Notes: generated by a model from the sequence alone, not told the origin. Shown: positions 41,201 to 56,000, numbered from the stretch's first letter. The stretch is 64,000 bases of DNA from Toxonevra muliebris (GCA_963691655.1 CAVNUY010000089.1:496001-560000), one strand, 5' to 3'. Numbers and translations: made by a program.

Positions 41201-42871
41201 TTGAAATTCGAAATTAAAATTCGGAATTAAAATTCGGAATTAAAATTTGAAATTAAAATTCGAAATTAAAATTCGGAATTAAAATTCGAAAATAAAATTC
41301 GAAATTGAAATTCGAAATTAAAATTCGAAATTAAAATTCGAAATTAAAATTCGAAATTGAAATTCGAAATTAAAATTCGGAATTAAAATTCGAAATTAAA
41401 ATTCGGAATTAAAATTCGAAATTAAAATTCGGAATTAAAATTCGAAATTGAAATTCGAAATTAAAATTCGAAATTAAAATTCGGAATTAAAATTTGGAAT
41501 TAAAATTCGGAATTAAAATTCGAAATTAAAATTCGAAATTAAAATTCGGAATTAAAATTTGGAATTAAAATTCGGAATTAAAATTCGGAATTAAAATTCG
41601 AAATTAAAATTCGAAATTAAAATTCGAAATTGAAATTCGAAATTAAAATTCGAAATTAAAATTCGGAATTAAAATTCGGAATTAAAATTCGGAATTAAAA
41701 TTCGAAATTAAAATTCGGAATTAAAATTCGGAATTAAAATTCGGAATTAAAATTCGGAATTAAAATTCGGAATTAAAATTCGGAATTAAAATTCGGAATT
41801 AAAATTCGGAATTAAAATTCGAAATTGAAATTCGGAATTAAAATTCGGAATTAAAATTCGGAATTAAAATTCGGAATTAAAATTCGAAATTGAAATTCGG
41901 AATTAAAATTCGAAATTAAAATTCGGAATTAAAATTTGGAATTAAAATTCGGAATTAAAATTCGAAATTAAAATTCGAAATTAAAATTCGAAATTAAAAT
42001 TCGAAATTGAAATTCGAAATTAAAATTCGAAATTAAAATTCGAAATTAAAATTCGGAATTAAAATTCGAAAATAAAATTCGAAATTGAAATTCGAAATTA
42101 AAATTCGAAATTAAAATTCGGAATTAAAATTTGGAATTAAAATTCGGAATTAAAATTCGGAATTAAAATTCGAAATTAAAATTCGGAATTAAAATTCGAA
42201 ATTAAAATTCGAAATTGAAATTCGAAATTAAAATTCGAAATTAAAAATCCGAATTAAAATTTGGAATTAAAATTCGGAATTAAAATTCGAAATTAAAATT
42301 CGGAATTAAAATTCGAAATTAAAATTCGGAATTAAAATTCGGAATTAAAATTCGAAATTAAAATTCGGAATTAAAATTCGAAATTAAAATTCGAAATTGA
42401 AATTCGAAATTGAAATTCGAAATTAAAATTCGAAATTAAATTTCGAAATTAAAATTCGAAATTGAAATTCGAAATTAAAATTCGAAATTAAAAATCGAAA
42501 TTAAAATTCGAAATTGAAATTCGAAATTGAAATTCGAAATTAAAATTCGAAATTGAAATTCGAAATTAAAATTCGAAATTAAAATTCGGAATTAAAATTT
42601 GGAATTAAAATTCGGAATTAAAATTCGAAATTAAAATTCGGAATTAAAATTCGAAATTAAAATTCGGAATTAAAATTCGGAATTAAAATTCGGAATTATA
42701 ATTCGGAATTAAAATTCGGAATTAAAATTCGAAATTAAAATTCGAAATTAAAATTCGGAATTAAAATTCGAAATTAAAATTCGAAATTGAAATTCGAAAT
42801 TAAAATTCGAAATTAAAATTCGAAATTAAAATTCGAAATTAAAATTCGGAATTAAAATTCGAAATTAAAAT

Positions 42872-44600
42872 TCGGAATAAATATTCGGAATTAAAATTCG
42901 AAATTGAAATTCGGAATTAAAATTCGAAATTAAAAATCGAAATTAAAATTCGAAATCAAAATTCGAAATTAAAATTCGAAATTGAAATTCGAAATTAAAA
43001 TTCGAAATTAAAATTCGGAATTAAAATTCGAAATTAAAATTCGGAATTAAAATTCGAAATTAAAATTCGAAATTAAAATTCGAAATTAAAATTCGAAATT
43101 AAAATTCGAAATTAAAATTCGAAATTGAAATTCGAAATTAAAATTCGAAATTAAAATTCGGAACTAAAATTCGAAATTAAAATTCGGAATTAAAATTCGA
43201 AATTAAAATTCGGAATTAAAATTCGGAATTAAAATTCGAAATTGAAATTCGGAATTAAAATTCGAAATTAAAAATCGAAATTAAAATTCGAAATTGAAAT
43301 TCGAAATTGAAATTCGAAATTAAAATTCGGAATTAAAATTCGAAATTAAAATTCGGAATTAAAATTCGAAATTAAAATTCGAAATTGAAATTCGAAATTA
43401 AAATTCGAAATTAAAATTCGGAACTAAAATTCGAAATTAAAATTCGGAATTAAAATTCGAAATTAAAATTCGGAATTAAAATTCGAAATTAAAATTCGGA
43501 ATTAAAATTCGGAATTAAAATTCGAAATTAAAATTCGGAATAAATATTCGGAATTAAAATTCGAAATTGAAATTCGGAATTAAAATTCGAAATTAAAAAT
43601 CGAAATTAAAATTCGAAATTGAAATTCGAAATTGAAATTCGAAATTAAAATTCGAAATTAAAATTCGAAATTGAAATTCGGAATTAAAATTCGAAATTAA
43701 AAATCGAAATTAAAATTCGAAATCAAAATTCGAAATTAAAATTCGAAATTGAAATTCGAAATTAAAATTCGAAATTAAAATTCGGAATTAAAATTCGAAA
43801 TTAAAATTCGGAATTAAAATTCGAAATTAAAATTCGAAATTAAAATTCGAAATTAAAATTCGAAATTAAAATTCGAAATTAAAATTCGAAATTGAAATTC
43901 GAAATTAAAATTCGAAATTAAAATTCGGAACTAAAATTCGAAATTAAAATTCGGAATTAAAATTCGAAATTAAAATTCGGAATTAAAATTCGGAATTAAA
44001 ATTCGAAATTGAAATTCGGAATTAAAATTCGAAATTAAAAATCGAAATTAAAATTCGAAATTGAAATTCGAAATTGAAATTCGAAATTAAAATTCGGAAT
44101 TAAAATTCGAAATTAAAATTCGGAATTAAAATTCGAAATTAAAATTCGAAATTAAAATTCGAAATTAAAATTCGAAATTAAAATTCGAAATTAAAATTCG
44201 AAATTAAAATTCGAAATTAAAATTCGAAATTGAAATTCGGAATTAAAATTCGGAATTAAAATTCGGAATTAAAATTCGGAATTAAAATTCGAAATCAAAA
44301 TTCGAAATTAAAATTCGAAATTAAAATTCGAAATTAAAATTCGAAATTAAAATTCGGAATTAAAATTCGAAATTAAAATTCGGAATTAAAATTCGAAATT
44401 AAAATTCGAAATTAAAATTCGAAATTAAAATTCGAAATTAAAATTCGAAATTAAAATTCGAAATTAAAATTCGAAATTAAAATTCGAAATTGAAATTCGA
44501 AATTAAAATTCGAAATTAAAATTCGGAACTAAAATTCGAAATTAAAATTCGGAATTAAAATTCGAAATTAAAATTCGAAATTAAAATTCGAAATTGAAAT
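42872..44600. repeat. ~650-bp HOR of CGGAATAAATATT blocks
   Basis: CGGAATAAATATT units at 42872 and 43535 are 663 bp (51 units) apart; in B1 the matching pair 20201/20838 is 637 bp (49 units) and 24478/25115 is also 637 bp. Each is followed by a G unit, a GG unit and an AATCGAAA unit. A further partial copy near 43670-43730 carries CGAAATCAAAA. The block reaches the CGAAATCAAAA unit at 44296 (21118 in B1). Confidence 0.8.
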
Positions 44601-47600
44601 TCGAAATTGAAATTCGAAATTAAAATTCGGAATTAAAATTCGAAATTAAAATTCGGAATTAAAATTCGGAATTAAAATTCGGAATTAAAATTCGGAATTA
44701 AAATTCGAAATTAAAATTCGAAATTAAAAATCGGAATTAAAATTCGAAAATAAAATTCGAAATTGAAATTCGAAATTAAAATTCGAAATTAAAATTCGAA
44801 ATTAAAAATCGGAATTAAAATTCGAAATTAAAACTCGAAATTGAAACTCGAAATTGAAATTCGAAATTAAAATTCGAAATTAAAATTCGAAATTAAAATT
44901 CGAAATTGAAATTCGAAATTAAAATTCGGAATTAAAATTCGAAATTAAAATTCGGAATTAAAATTCGAAATTAAAATTCGGAATTAAAATTCGAAATTAA
45001 AATTCGAAATTAAAATTCGAAATTAAAATTCGAAATTAAAATTCGAAATTAAAATTCGAAATTGAAATTCGAAATTAAAATTCGAAATTGAAATTCGAAA
45101 TTAAAATTCGAAATTAAAATTCGGAATTAAAATTCGAAATTAAAATTCGGAATTAAAATTCGAAATTGAAATTCGGAATTAAAATTCGAAATTAAAAATC
45201 GAAATTAAAATTCGAAATTGAAATTCGAAATTGAAATTCGAAATTAAAATTCGGAATTAAAATTCGAAATTAAAATTCGGAATTAAAATTCGAAATTAAA
45301 ATTCGAAATTGAAATTCGAAATTAAAATTCGAAATTAAAATTCGAAATTGAAATTCGAAATTGAAATTCGAAATTAAAATTCGGAATTAAAATTCGAAAT
45401 TAAAATTCGGAATTAAAATTCGGAATTAAAATTCGGAATTAAAATTCGGAATTAAAATTCGAAATTAAAGTTCGAAATTAAAAATCGGAATTAAAATTCG
45501 AAAATAAAATTCGAAATTGAAATTCGAAATTAAAATTCGAAATTAAAATTCGAAATTAAAAATCGGAATTAAAATTCGAAATTAAAACTCGAAATTGAAA
45601 CTCGAAATTGAAATTCGAAATTAAAATTCGAAATTAAAATTCGAAATTAAAATTCGAAATTGAAATTCGAAATTAAAATTCGGAATTAAAATTCGAAATT
45701 AAAATTCGGAATTATAATTCGAAATTAAAATTCGGAATTAAAATTCGAAATTAAAATTCGAAATTAAAATTCGAAATTAAAATTCGAAATTAAAATTCGA
45801 AATTAAAATTCGAAATTGAAATTCGAAATTAAAATTCGAAATTGAAATTCGAAATTAAAATTCGAAATTAAAATTCGGAATTAAAATTCGAAATTAAAAT
45901 TCGGAATTAAAATTCGGAATTAAAATTCGAAATTGAAATTCGGAATTAAAATTCGAAATTAAAAATCGAAATTAAAATTCGAAATTGAAATTCGAAATTG
46001 AAATTCGAAATTAAAATTCGGAATTAAAATTCGAAATTAAAATTCGGAATTAAAATTCGAAATTAAAATTCGAAATTGAAATTCGAAATTAAAATTCGAA
46101 ATTAAAATTCGAAATTGAAATTCGAAATTGAAATTCGAAATTAAAATTCGGAATTAAAATTCGAAATTAAAATTCGGAATTAAAATTCGGAATTAAAATT
46201 CGGAATTAAAATTCGGAATTAAAATTCGAAATTAAAATTCGAAATTAAAATTCGAAATTAAAATTCGAAATTAAAATTCGAAATTAAAATTCGAAATTAA
46301 AATTCGAAATTAAAATTCGAAATTAAAATTCGAAATTGAAATTCGAAATTAAAATTCGAAATTAAAATTCGGAACTAAAATTCGAAATTAAAATTCGGAA
46401 TTAAAATTCGAAATTAAAATTCGAAATTAAAATTCGAAATTGAAATTCGAAATTGAAATTCGAAATTAAAATTCGGAATTAAAATTCGAAATTAAAATTC
46501 GGAATTAAAATTCGGAATTAAAATTCGGAATTAAAATTCGGAATTAAAATTCGAAATTAAAATTCGAAATTAAAAATCGGAATTAAAATTCGAAAATAAA
46601 ATTCGAAATTGAAATTCGAAATTAAAATTCGAAATTAAAATTCGAAATTAAAAATCGGAATTAAAATTCGAAATTAAAACTCGAAATTGAAACTCGAAAT
46701 TGAAATTCGAAATTAAAATTCGAAATTAAAATTCGAAATTAAAATTCGAAATTAAAATTCGAAATTAAAATTCGGAATTAAAATTCGGAATTAAAATTCG
46801 GAATTAAAATTCGGAATTAAAATTCGAAATTAAAATTCGAAATTAAAAATCGGAATTAAAATTCGAAAATAAAATTCGAAATTGAAATTCGAAATTAAAA
46901 TTCGAAATTAAAATTCGAAATTAAAAATCGGAATTAAAATTCGAAATTAAAACTCGAAATTGAAACTCGAAATTGAAATTCGAAATTAAAATTCGAAATT
47001 AAAATTCGAAATTAAAATTCGAAATTGAAATTTGAAATTGAAATTCGAAATTGAAATTCGAAATTAAAATTCGAAATTAAAATTCGAAATTAAAATTCGA
47101 AATTAAAATTTGAAATTCGAAATTAAAATTCGAAATTAAAATTCGAAATTGAAATTCGAAATTAAAATTCGAAATTGAAATTCGAAATTAAAATTCGAAA
47201 TTGAAATTCGAAATTGAAATTCGAAATTAAAATTCGAAATTGAAACTCGAAATTGAAATTCGAAATTAAAATTCGAAATTAAAATTCGAAATTAAAATTC
47301 GAAATTAAAATTCGAAATTAAAATTCGGAATTAAAATTCGGAATTAAAATTCGGAATTAAAATTCGGAATTAAAATTCGAAATTAAAATTCGAAATTGAA
47401 ATTCGAAATTAAAATTCGAAATTAAAATTCGAAATTAAAAATCGGAATTAAAATTCGAAATTAAAACTCGAAATTGAAACTCGAAATTGAAATTCGAAAT
47501 TAAAATTCGAAATTGAAATTCGAAATTGAAATTCGAAATTAAAATTCGGAATTAAAATTCGAAATTAAAATTCGGAATTAAAATTCGAAATTAAAATTCG

Positions 47601-50330
47601 AAATTGAAATTCGAAATTAAAATTCGGAATTAAAATTCGGAATTAAAATTCGGAATTAAAATTCGGAATTAAAATTCGAAATTAAAATTCGAAATTAAAA
47701 ATCGGAATTAAAATTCGAAATTAAAATTCGAAATTAAAATTCGAAATTAAAATTCGAAATTAAAATTCGAAATTAAAATTCGAAATTAAAATTCGAAATT
47801 GAAATTCGAAATTAAATTTCGAAATTAAAATTCGGAACTAAAATTCGAAATTAAAATTCGGAATTAAAATTCGAAATTGAAATTCGGAATTAAAATTCGA
47901 AATTAAAATTCGAAATTAAAATTCGAAATTGAAATTCGAAATTGAAATTCGAAATTAAAATTCGGAATTAAAATTCGAAATTAAAATTCGGAATTAAAAT
48001 TCGAAATTAAAATTCGAAATTGAAATTCGAAATTAAAATTCGGAATTAAAATTCGGAATTAAAATTCGGAATTAAAATTCGGAATTAAAATTCGAAATTA
48101 AAATTCGAAATTAAAAATCGGAATTAAAATTCGAAAATAAAATTCGGAATTAAAATTCGAAATTAAAATTCGAAATTAAAATTCGAAATTAAAATTCGAA
48201 ATTAAAATTCGAAATTAAAATTCGAAATTAAAATTCGAAATTAAAATTCGAAATTAAAATTCGAAATTGAAATTCGAAATTAAAATTCGAAATTAAAATT
48301 CGGAACTAAAATTCGAAATTAAAATTCGGAATTAAAATTCGAAATTAAAATTCGAAATTAAAATTCGAAATTGAAATTCGAAATTGAAATTCGAAATTAA
48401 AATTCGGAATTAAAATTCGAAATTAAAATTCGGAATTAAAATTCGGAATTAAAATTCGGAATTAAAATTCGGAATTAAAATTCGAAATTAAAATTCGAAA
48501 TTAAAAATCGGAATTAAAATTCGAAAATAAAATTCGAAATTGAAATTCGAAATTAAAATTCGAAATTAAAATTCGAAATTAAAAATCGGAATTAAAATTC
48601 GAAATTAAAACTCGAAATTGAAACTCGAAATTGAAATTCGAAATTAAAATTCGAAATTAAAATTCGAAATTAAAATTCGAAATTAAAATTCGAAATTAAA
48701 ATTCGGAATTAAAATTCGGAATTAAAATTCGGAATTAAAATTCGGAATTAAAATTCGAAATTAAAATTCGAAATTAAAAATCGGAATTAAAATTCGAAAA
48801 TAAAATTCGAAATTGAAATTCGAAATTAAAATTCGAAATTAAAATTCGAAATTAAAAATCGGAATTAAAATTCGAAATTAAAACTCGAAATTGAAACTCG
48901 AAATTGAAATTCGAAATTAAAATTCGAAATTAAAATTCGAAATTAAAATTCGAAATTGAAATTTGAAATTGAAATTCGAAATTGAAATTCGAAATTAAAA
49001 TTCGAAATTAAAATTCGAAATTAAAATTCGAAATTAAAATTTGAAATTCGAAATTAAAATTCGAAATTAAAATTCGAAATTGAAATTCGAAATTAAAATT
49101 CGAAATTGAAATTCGAAATTAAAATTCGAAATTGAAATTCGAAATTAAAATTCGAAATTAAAATTCGGAATTAAAATTCGAAATTAAAATTCGGAATTAA
49201 AATTCGGAATTAAAATTCGAAATTGAAATTCGGAATTAAAATTCGAAATTAAAAGTCGAAATTAAAATTCGAAATTGAAATTCGAAATTGAAATTCGAAA
49301 TTAAAATTCGGAATTAAAATTCGAAATTAAAATTCGGAATTAAAATTCGAAATTAAAATTCGAAATTGAAATTCGAAATTAAAATTCGAAATTAAAATTC
49401 GGAACTAAAATTCGAAATTAAAATTCGGAATTAAAATTCGAAATTAAAATTCGGAATTAAAATTCGAAATTAAAATTCGGAATTAAAATTCGGAATTAAA
49501 ATTCGAAATTAAAATTCGGAATAAATATTCGGAATTAAAATTCGAAATTGAAATTCGGAATTAAAATTCGAAATTAAAAATCGAAATTATAATTCGAAAT
49601 TGAAATTCGAAATTGAAATTCGAAATTAAAATTCGAAATTAAAATTCGAAATTAAAATTCGAAATTAAAATTCGAAATTAAAATTCGAAATTAAAATTCG
49701 AAATTAAAATTCGAAATTAAAATTCGAAATTAAAATTCGAAATTAAAATTCGAAATTGAAATTCGGAATTAAAATTCGAAATTAAAATTCGAAATTAAAA
49801 TTCGAAATTAAAATTCGAAATTAAAATTCGAAATTAAAATTCGAAATTAAAATTCGAAATTAAAATTCGAAATTGAAATTCGAAATTAAATTTCGAAATT
49901 AAAATTCGGAACTAAAATTCGAAATTAAAATTCGGAATTAAAATTCGAAATTGAAATTCGGAATTAAAATTCGAAATTAAAATTCGAAATTAAAATTCGA
50001 AATTGAAATTCGAAATTGAAATTCGAAATTAAAATTCGGAATTAAAATTCGAAATTAAAATTCGGAATTAAAATTCGAAATTAAAATTCGAAATTGAAAT
50101 TCGAAATTAAAATTCGGAATTAAAATTCGGAATTAAAATTCGGAATTAAAATTCGGAATTAAAATTCGAAATTAAAATTCGAAATTAAAAATCGGAATTA
50201 AAATTCGAAAATAAAATTCGAAATTGAAATTCGAAATTAAAATTCGAAATTAAAATTCGAAATTAAAAATCGGAATTAAAATTCGAAATTAAAACTCGAA
50301 ATTGAAACTCGAAATTAAAATTCGAAATTG
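44600..50330. repeat. AAACTCG-pair HOR family (273-bp and longer)
   Basis: A block of AATCGGAATT, CGAAAATAAAA, a second AATCGGAATT and two AAACTCG units recurs, with AAAACTC starts at 44830, 45584, 46676, 46949, 47463, 48607, 48880 and 50291. Intervals are 754, 1092, 273, 514, 1144, 273 and 1411 bp; 754, 1092, 273 and 1144 are whole units, while 514 and 1411 carry a 7-bp half unit from TTTGAAATTCG slips near 47106 and 49041. The 273-bp pair is itself repeated 1931 bp on. Domain B1 has no such block, so this family expanded after the large duplication or was lost from B1. Confidence 0.86.
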
Positions 50331-50759
50331 AAATTCGAAATTAAAATTCGGAATTAAAATTCGAAATTAAAATTCGGAATTAAAATTCGAAATTGAAATT
50401 CGAAACTAAAATTCGAAATTAAAATTCGGAATTAAAATTCGGAATTAAAATTCGAAATTAAAATTCGGAATTAAAATTCGAAATTAAAATTCGAAATTGA
50501 AATTCGAAATAAAAATTCGGAATTAAAATTCGGAATTAAATTTCGGAATTAAAATTCGGAATTAAAATTCGAAATTAAAATTCGAAAATAAAATTCGAAA
50601 TTGAAATTCGAAATTAAAATTCGAAATTGAAATTCGAAATTAAAATTCGAAATTAAAATTCGAAATTAAAATTCGAAATTGAAATTCGAAATTAAAATTC
50701 GAAATTAAAATTCGAAATTAAAATTCGAAATTAAAATTCGAAATTAAAATTCGAAATTA

Positions 50760-53000
50760 AAATTCGAAATTAAAAATCGGAATTAAAATTCGAAAATAAA
50801 ATTCGAAATTGAAATTCGAAATTAAAATTCGAAATTAAAATTCGAAATTAAAATTCGAAATTGAAATTCGAAATTAAAATTCGGAATTAAAATTCGGAAT
50901 TAAAATTCGGAATTAAAATTCGAAGTTGAAATTCGAAATTAAAATTCGAAATTAAAATTCGGAACTAAAATTCGAAATTAAAATTCGGAATTAAAATTCG
51001 AAATTAAAATTCGAAATTAAAATTCGAAATTAAAATCGGAATTAAAATTTGGAATTAAAATTCGGAATTAAAATTCGGAATTAAAATTTGGAATTAAAAT
51101 TCGGAATTAAAATTCGGAATTAAAATTCGGAATTAAAATTCGAAATTAAAATTCGGAATTAAAATTCGGAATTAAAATTCGGAATTAAAATTCGGAATTA
51201 AAATTCGAAATTAAAATTCGAAATTGAAATTCGAAATTAAAATTCGAAATTAAAATTCGGAACTAAAATTCGAAATTAAAATTCGGAATTAAAATTCGAA
51301 ATTAAAATTCGGAATTAAAATTCGAAATTAAAATTCGGAATTAAAATTCGGAATTAAAATTCGAAATTAAAATTCGGAATAAATATTCGGAATTAAAATT
51401 CGAAATTGAAATTCGGAATTAAAATTCGAAATTAAAAATCGAAATTAAAATTCGAAATTGAAATTCGAAATTGAAATTCGAAATTAAAATTCGAAATTAA
51501 AATTCGAAATTAAAATTCGAAATTAAAATTCGAAATTAAAAATCGGAATTAAAATTCGAAAATAAAATTCGAAATTGAAATTCGAAATTAAAATTCGAAA
51601 TTAAAATTCGAAATTAAAATTCGAAATTGAAATTCGAAATTAAAATTCGGAATTAAAATTCGGAATTAAAATTCGGAATTAAAATTCGAAATTAAAATTC
51701 GAAAATAAAATTCGAAATTGAAATTCGAAATTAAAATTCGAAATTGAAATTCGAAATTAAAATTCGAAATTAAAATTCGAAATTAAAATTCGAAATTGAA
51801 ATTCGAAATTAAAATTCGAAATTAAAATTCGAAATTAAAATTCGAAATTAAAATTCGAAATTAAAATTCGAAATTAAAATTCGAAATTAAAAATCGGAAT
51901 TAAAATTCGAAAATAAAATTCGAAATTGAAATTCGAAATTAAAATTCGAAATTAAAATTCGAAATTAAAATTCGAAATTGAAATTCGAAATTAAAATTCG
52001 GAATTAAAATTCGGAATTAAAATTCGGAATTAAAATTCGAAGTTGAAATTCGAAATTAAAATTCGAAATTAAAATTCGGAACTAAAATTCGAAATTAAAA
52101 TTCGGAATTAAAATTCGAAATTAAAATTCGAAATTAAAATTCGAAATTAAAATCGGAATTAAAATTTGGAATTAAAATTCGGAATTAAAATTCGGAATTA
52201 AAATTTGGAATTAAAATTCGGAATTAAAATTCGGAATTAAAATTCGGAATTAAAATTCGAAATTAAAATTCGGAATTAAAATTCGGAATTAAAATTCGGA
52301 ATTAAAATTCGGAATTAAAATTCGAAATTAAAATTCGAAATTGAAATTCGAAATTAAAATTCGAAATTAAAATTCGGAACTAAAATTCGAAATTAAAATT
52401 CGGAATTAAAATTCGAAATTAAAATTCGGAATTAAAATTCGAAATTAAAATTCGGAATTAAAATTCGGAATTAAAATTCGAAATTAAAATTCGGAATAAA
52501 TATTCGGAATTAAAATTCGAAATTGAAATTCGGAATTAAAATTCGAAATTAAAAATCGAAATTAAAATTCGAAATTGAAATTCGAAATTGAAATTCGAAA
52601 TTAAAATTCGAAATTAAAATTCGAAATTAAAATTCGAAATTAAAATTCGAAATTAAAATTCGAAATTAAAATTCGAAATTAAAATTCGAAATTAAAATTC
52701 GAAATTAAAATTCGAAATTGAAATTCGGAATTAAAATTCGGAATTAAAATTCGGAATTAAAATTCGGAATTAAAATTCGAAATCAAAATTCGAAATTAAA
52801 ATTCGAAATTAAAATTCGAAATTAAAATTCGAAATTAAAATTCGGAATTAAAATTCGAAATTAAAATTCGGAATTAAAATTCGAAATTAAAATTCGAAAT
52901 TAAAATTCGAAATTAAAATTCGAAATTAAAATTCGAAATTAAAATTCGAAATTAAAATTCGAAATTAAAATTCGAAATTGAAATTCGAAATTAAAATTCG
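50760..53000. repeat. 1117-bp HOR, two tandem copies
   Basis: CGAAGTTG at 50922/52039 and CGGAATAAATATT at 51374/52491 are each 1117 bp apart (86 units minus one base). The missing base is the lost T in a 12-bp unit, TAAAATCGGAATT, near 51034 and 52150, followed by TTTGGAATT units. The copies look almost identical over about 1.1 kb. Confidence 0.9.
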
Positions 53001-56000
53001 AAATTAAAATTCGGAACTAAAATTCGAAATTAAAATTCGGAATTAAAATTCGAAATTAAAATTCGAAATTAAAATTCGAAATTGAAATTCGAAATTGAAA
53101 TTCGAAATTAAAATTCGGAATTAAAATTCGAAATTAAAATTCGGAATTAAAATTCGGAATTAAAATTCGGAATTAAAATTCGGAATTAAAATTCGAAATT
53201 AAAATTCGAAATTAAAAATCGGAATTAAAATTCGAAAATAAAATTCGAAATTGAAATTCGAAATTAAAATTCGAAATTAAAATTCGAAATTAAAAATCGG
53301 AATTAAAATTCGAAATTAAAACTCGAAATTGAAACTCGAAATTGAAATTCGAAATTAAAATTCGAAATTAAAATTCGAAATTAAAATTCGAAATTGAAAT
53401 TCGAAATTAAAATTCGGAATTAAAATTCGAAATTAAAATTCGGAATTAAAATTCGAAATTAAAATTCGGAATTAAAATTCGAAATTAAAATTCGAAATTA
53501 AATTTCGAAATTAAAATTCGAAATTAAAATTCGAAATTAAAATTCGAAATTGAAATTCGAAATTAAAATTCGAAATTAAAATTCGGAACTAAAATTCGAA
53601 ATTAAAATTCGGAATTAAAATTCGAAATTAAAATTCGGAATTAAAATTCGGAATTAAAATTCGAAATTGAAATTCGGAATTAAAATTCGAAATTAAAAAT
53701 CGAAATTAAAATTCGAAATTGAAATTCGAAATTGAAATTCGAAATTAAAATTCGGAATTAAAATTCGAAATTAAAATTCGGAATTAAAATTCGAAATTAA
53801 AATTCGAAATTGAAATTCGAAATTAAAATTCGAAATTAAAATTCGGAACTAAAATTCGAAATTAAAATTCGGAATTAAAATTCGAAATTAAAATTCGGAA
53901 TTAAAATTCGAAATTAAAATTCGGAATTAAAATTCGGAATTAAAATTCGAAATTAAAATTCGGAATAAATATTCGGAATTAAAATTCGAAATTGAAATTC
54001 GGAATTAAAATTCGAAATTAAAAATCGAAATTATAATTCGAAATTGAAATTCGAAATTGAAATTCGAAATTAAAATTCGAAATTAAAATTCGAAATTAAA
54101 ATTCGAAATTAAAATTCGAAATTAAAATTCGAAATTAAAATTCGAAATTAAAATTCGAAATTAAAATTCGAAATTAAAATTCGAAATTGAAATTCGGAAT
54201 TAAAATTCGGAATTAAAATTCGGAATTAAAATTCGGAATTAAAATTCGAAATCAAAATTCGAAATTAAAATTCGAAATTAAAATTCGAAATTAAAATTCG
54301 AAATTAAAATTCGGAATTAAAATTCGAAATTGAAATTCGGAATTAAAATTCGAAATTAAAATTCGAAATCAAAATTCGAAATTAAAATTCGAAATTAAAA
54401 TTCGAAATTAAAATTCGAAATTAAAATTCGAAATTAAAATTCGAAATTGAAATTCGAAATTAAATTTCGAAATTAAAATTCGGAACTAAAATTCGAAATT
54501 AAAATTCGGAATTAAAATTCGGAATTAAAATTCGGAAATTAAAATTCGGAATTAAAATTCGAAATTGAAATTCGGAATTAAAATTCGAAATTAAAATTCG
54601 AAATTAAAATTCGAAATTGAAATTCGAAATTGAAATTCGAAATTAAAATTCGGAATTAAAATTCGAAATTAAAATTCGGAATTAAAATTCGAAATTAAAA
54701 TTCGAAATTGAAATTCGAAATTAAAATTCGGAATTAAAATTCGGAATTAAAATTCGGAATTAAAATTCGGAATTAAAATTCGAAATTAAAATTCGAAATT
54801 AAAAATCGGAATTAAAATTCGAAAATAAAATTCGAAATTGAAATTCGAAATTAAAATTCGAAATTAAAATTCGAAATTAAAAATCGGAATTAAAATTCGA
54901 AATTAAAACTCGAAATTGAAACTCGAAATTGAAATTCGAAATTAAAATTCGAAATTAAAATTCGAAATTAAAATTCGAAATTGAAATTCGAAATTAAAAT
55001 TCGGAATTAAAATTCGAAATTAAAATTCGGAATTAAAATTCGAAATTGAAATTCGAAACTAAAATTCGAAATTAAAATTCGGAATTAAAATTCGGAATTA
55101 AAATTCGAAATTAAAATTCGGAATTAAAATTCGAAATTAAAATTCGAAATTGAAATTCGAAATAAAAATTCGGAATTAAAATTCGGAATTAAAATTCGGA
55201 ATTAAAATTCGAAATTAAAATTCGAAATTAAAATTCGAAAATAAAATTCGAAATTGAAATTCGAAATTAAAATTCGAAATTGAAATTCGAAATTAAAATT
55301 CGAAATTAAAATTCGAAATTAAAATTCGAAATTGAAATTCGAAATTAAAATTCGAAATTAAAATTCGAAATTAAAATTCGAAATTAAAATTCGAAATTAA
55401 AATTCGAAATTAAAAATCGGAATTAAAATTCGAAAATAAAATTCGAAATTGAAATTCGAGATTAAAATTCGAAATTAAAATTCGAAATTAAAATTCGAAA
55501 TTGAAATTCGAAATTAAAATTCGGAATTAAAATTCGGAATTAAAATTCGGAATTAAAATTCGAAGTTGAAATTCGAAATTAAAATTCGAAATTAAAATTC
55601 GGAACTAAAATTCGAAATTAAAATTCGGAATTAAAATTCGAAATTGAAATTCGAAATTAAAATTCGAAATTAAAATCGGAATTAAAATTTGGAATTAAAA
55701 TTCGGAATTAAAATTCGGAATTAAAATTTGGAATTAAAATTCGGAATTAAAATTCGGAATTAAAATTCGGAATTAAAATTCGAAATTAAAATTCGGAATT
55801 AAAATTCGGAATTAAAATTCGGAATTAAAATTCGGAATTAAAATTCGGAATTAAAATTCGAAATTAAAATTCGGAATTAAAATTCGAAAATAAAATTCGA
55901 AATTGAAATTCGAAATTAAAATTCGGAATTAAAATTCGAAATTGAAATTCGGAATTAAAATTCGAAATTAAAATTCGGAATTAAAATTCGGAATTAAAAT

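Larger units (their letters stand above)
30700..44600. repeat. Copy 2 of the ~14-kb segmental duplication
   Basis: This is collinear with about 6.9-21.4 kb. Compared with copy 1 it has an extra X-Y block of about 2.8-2.96 kb (33.5-38 kb), lacks one 3712-bp block, and gains about 377 bp between the AATCCGAATT marker (42245) and the first CGGAATAAATATT marker (42872). It reproduces the boundary from A-type to GG-type units, at 40381 here and near 18070 in copy 1. That shows the domain boundary was copied with the segment and did not arise twice. Confidence 0.83.
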
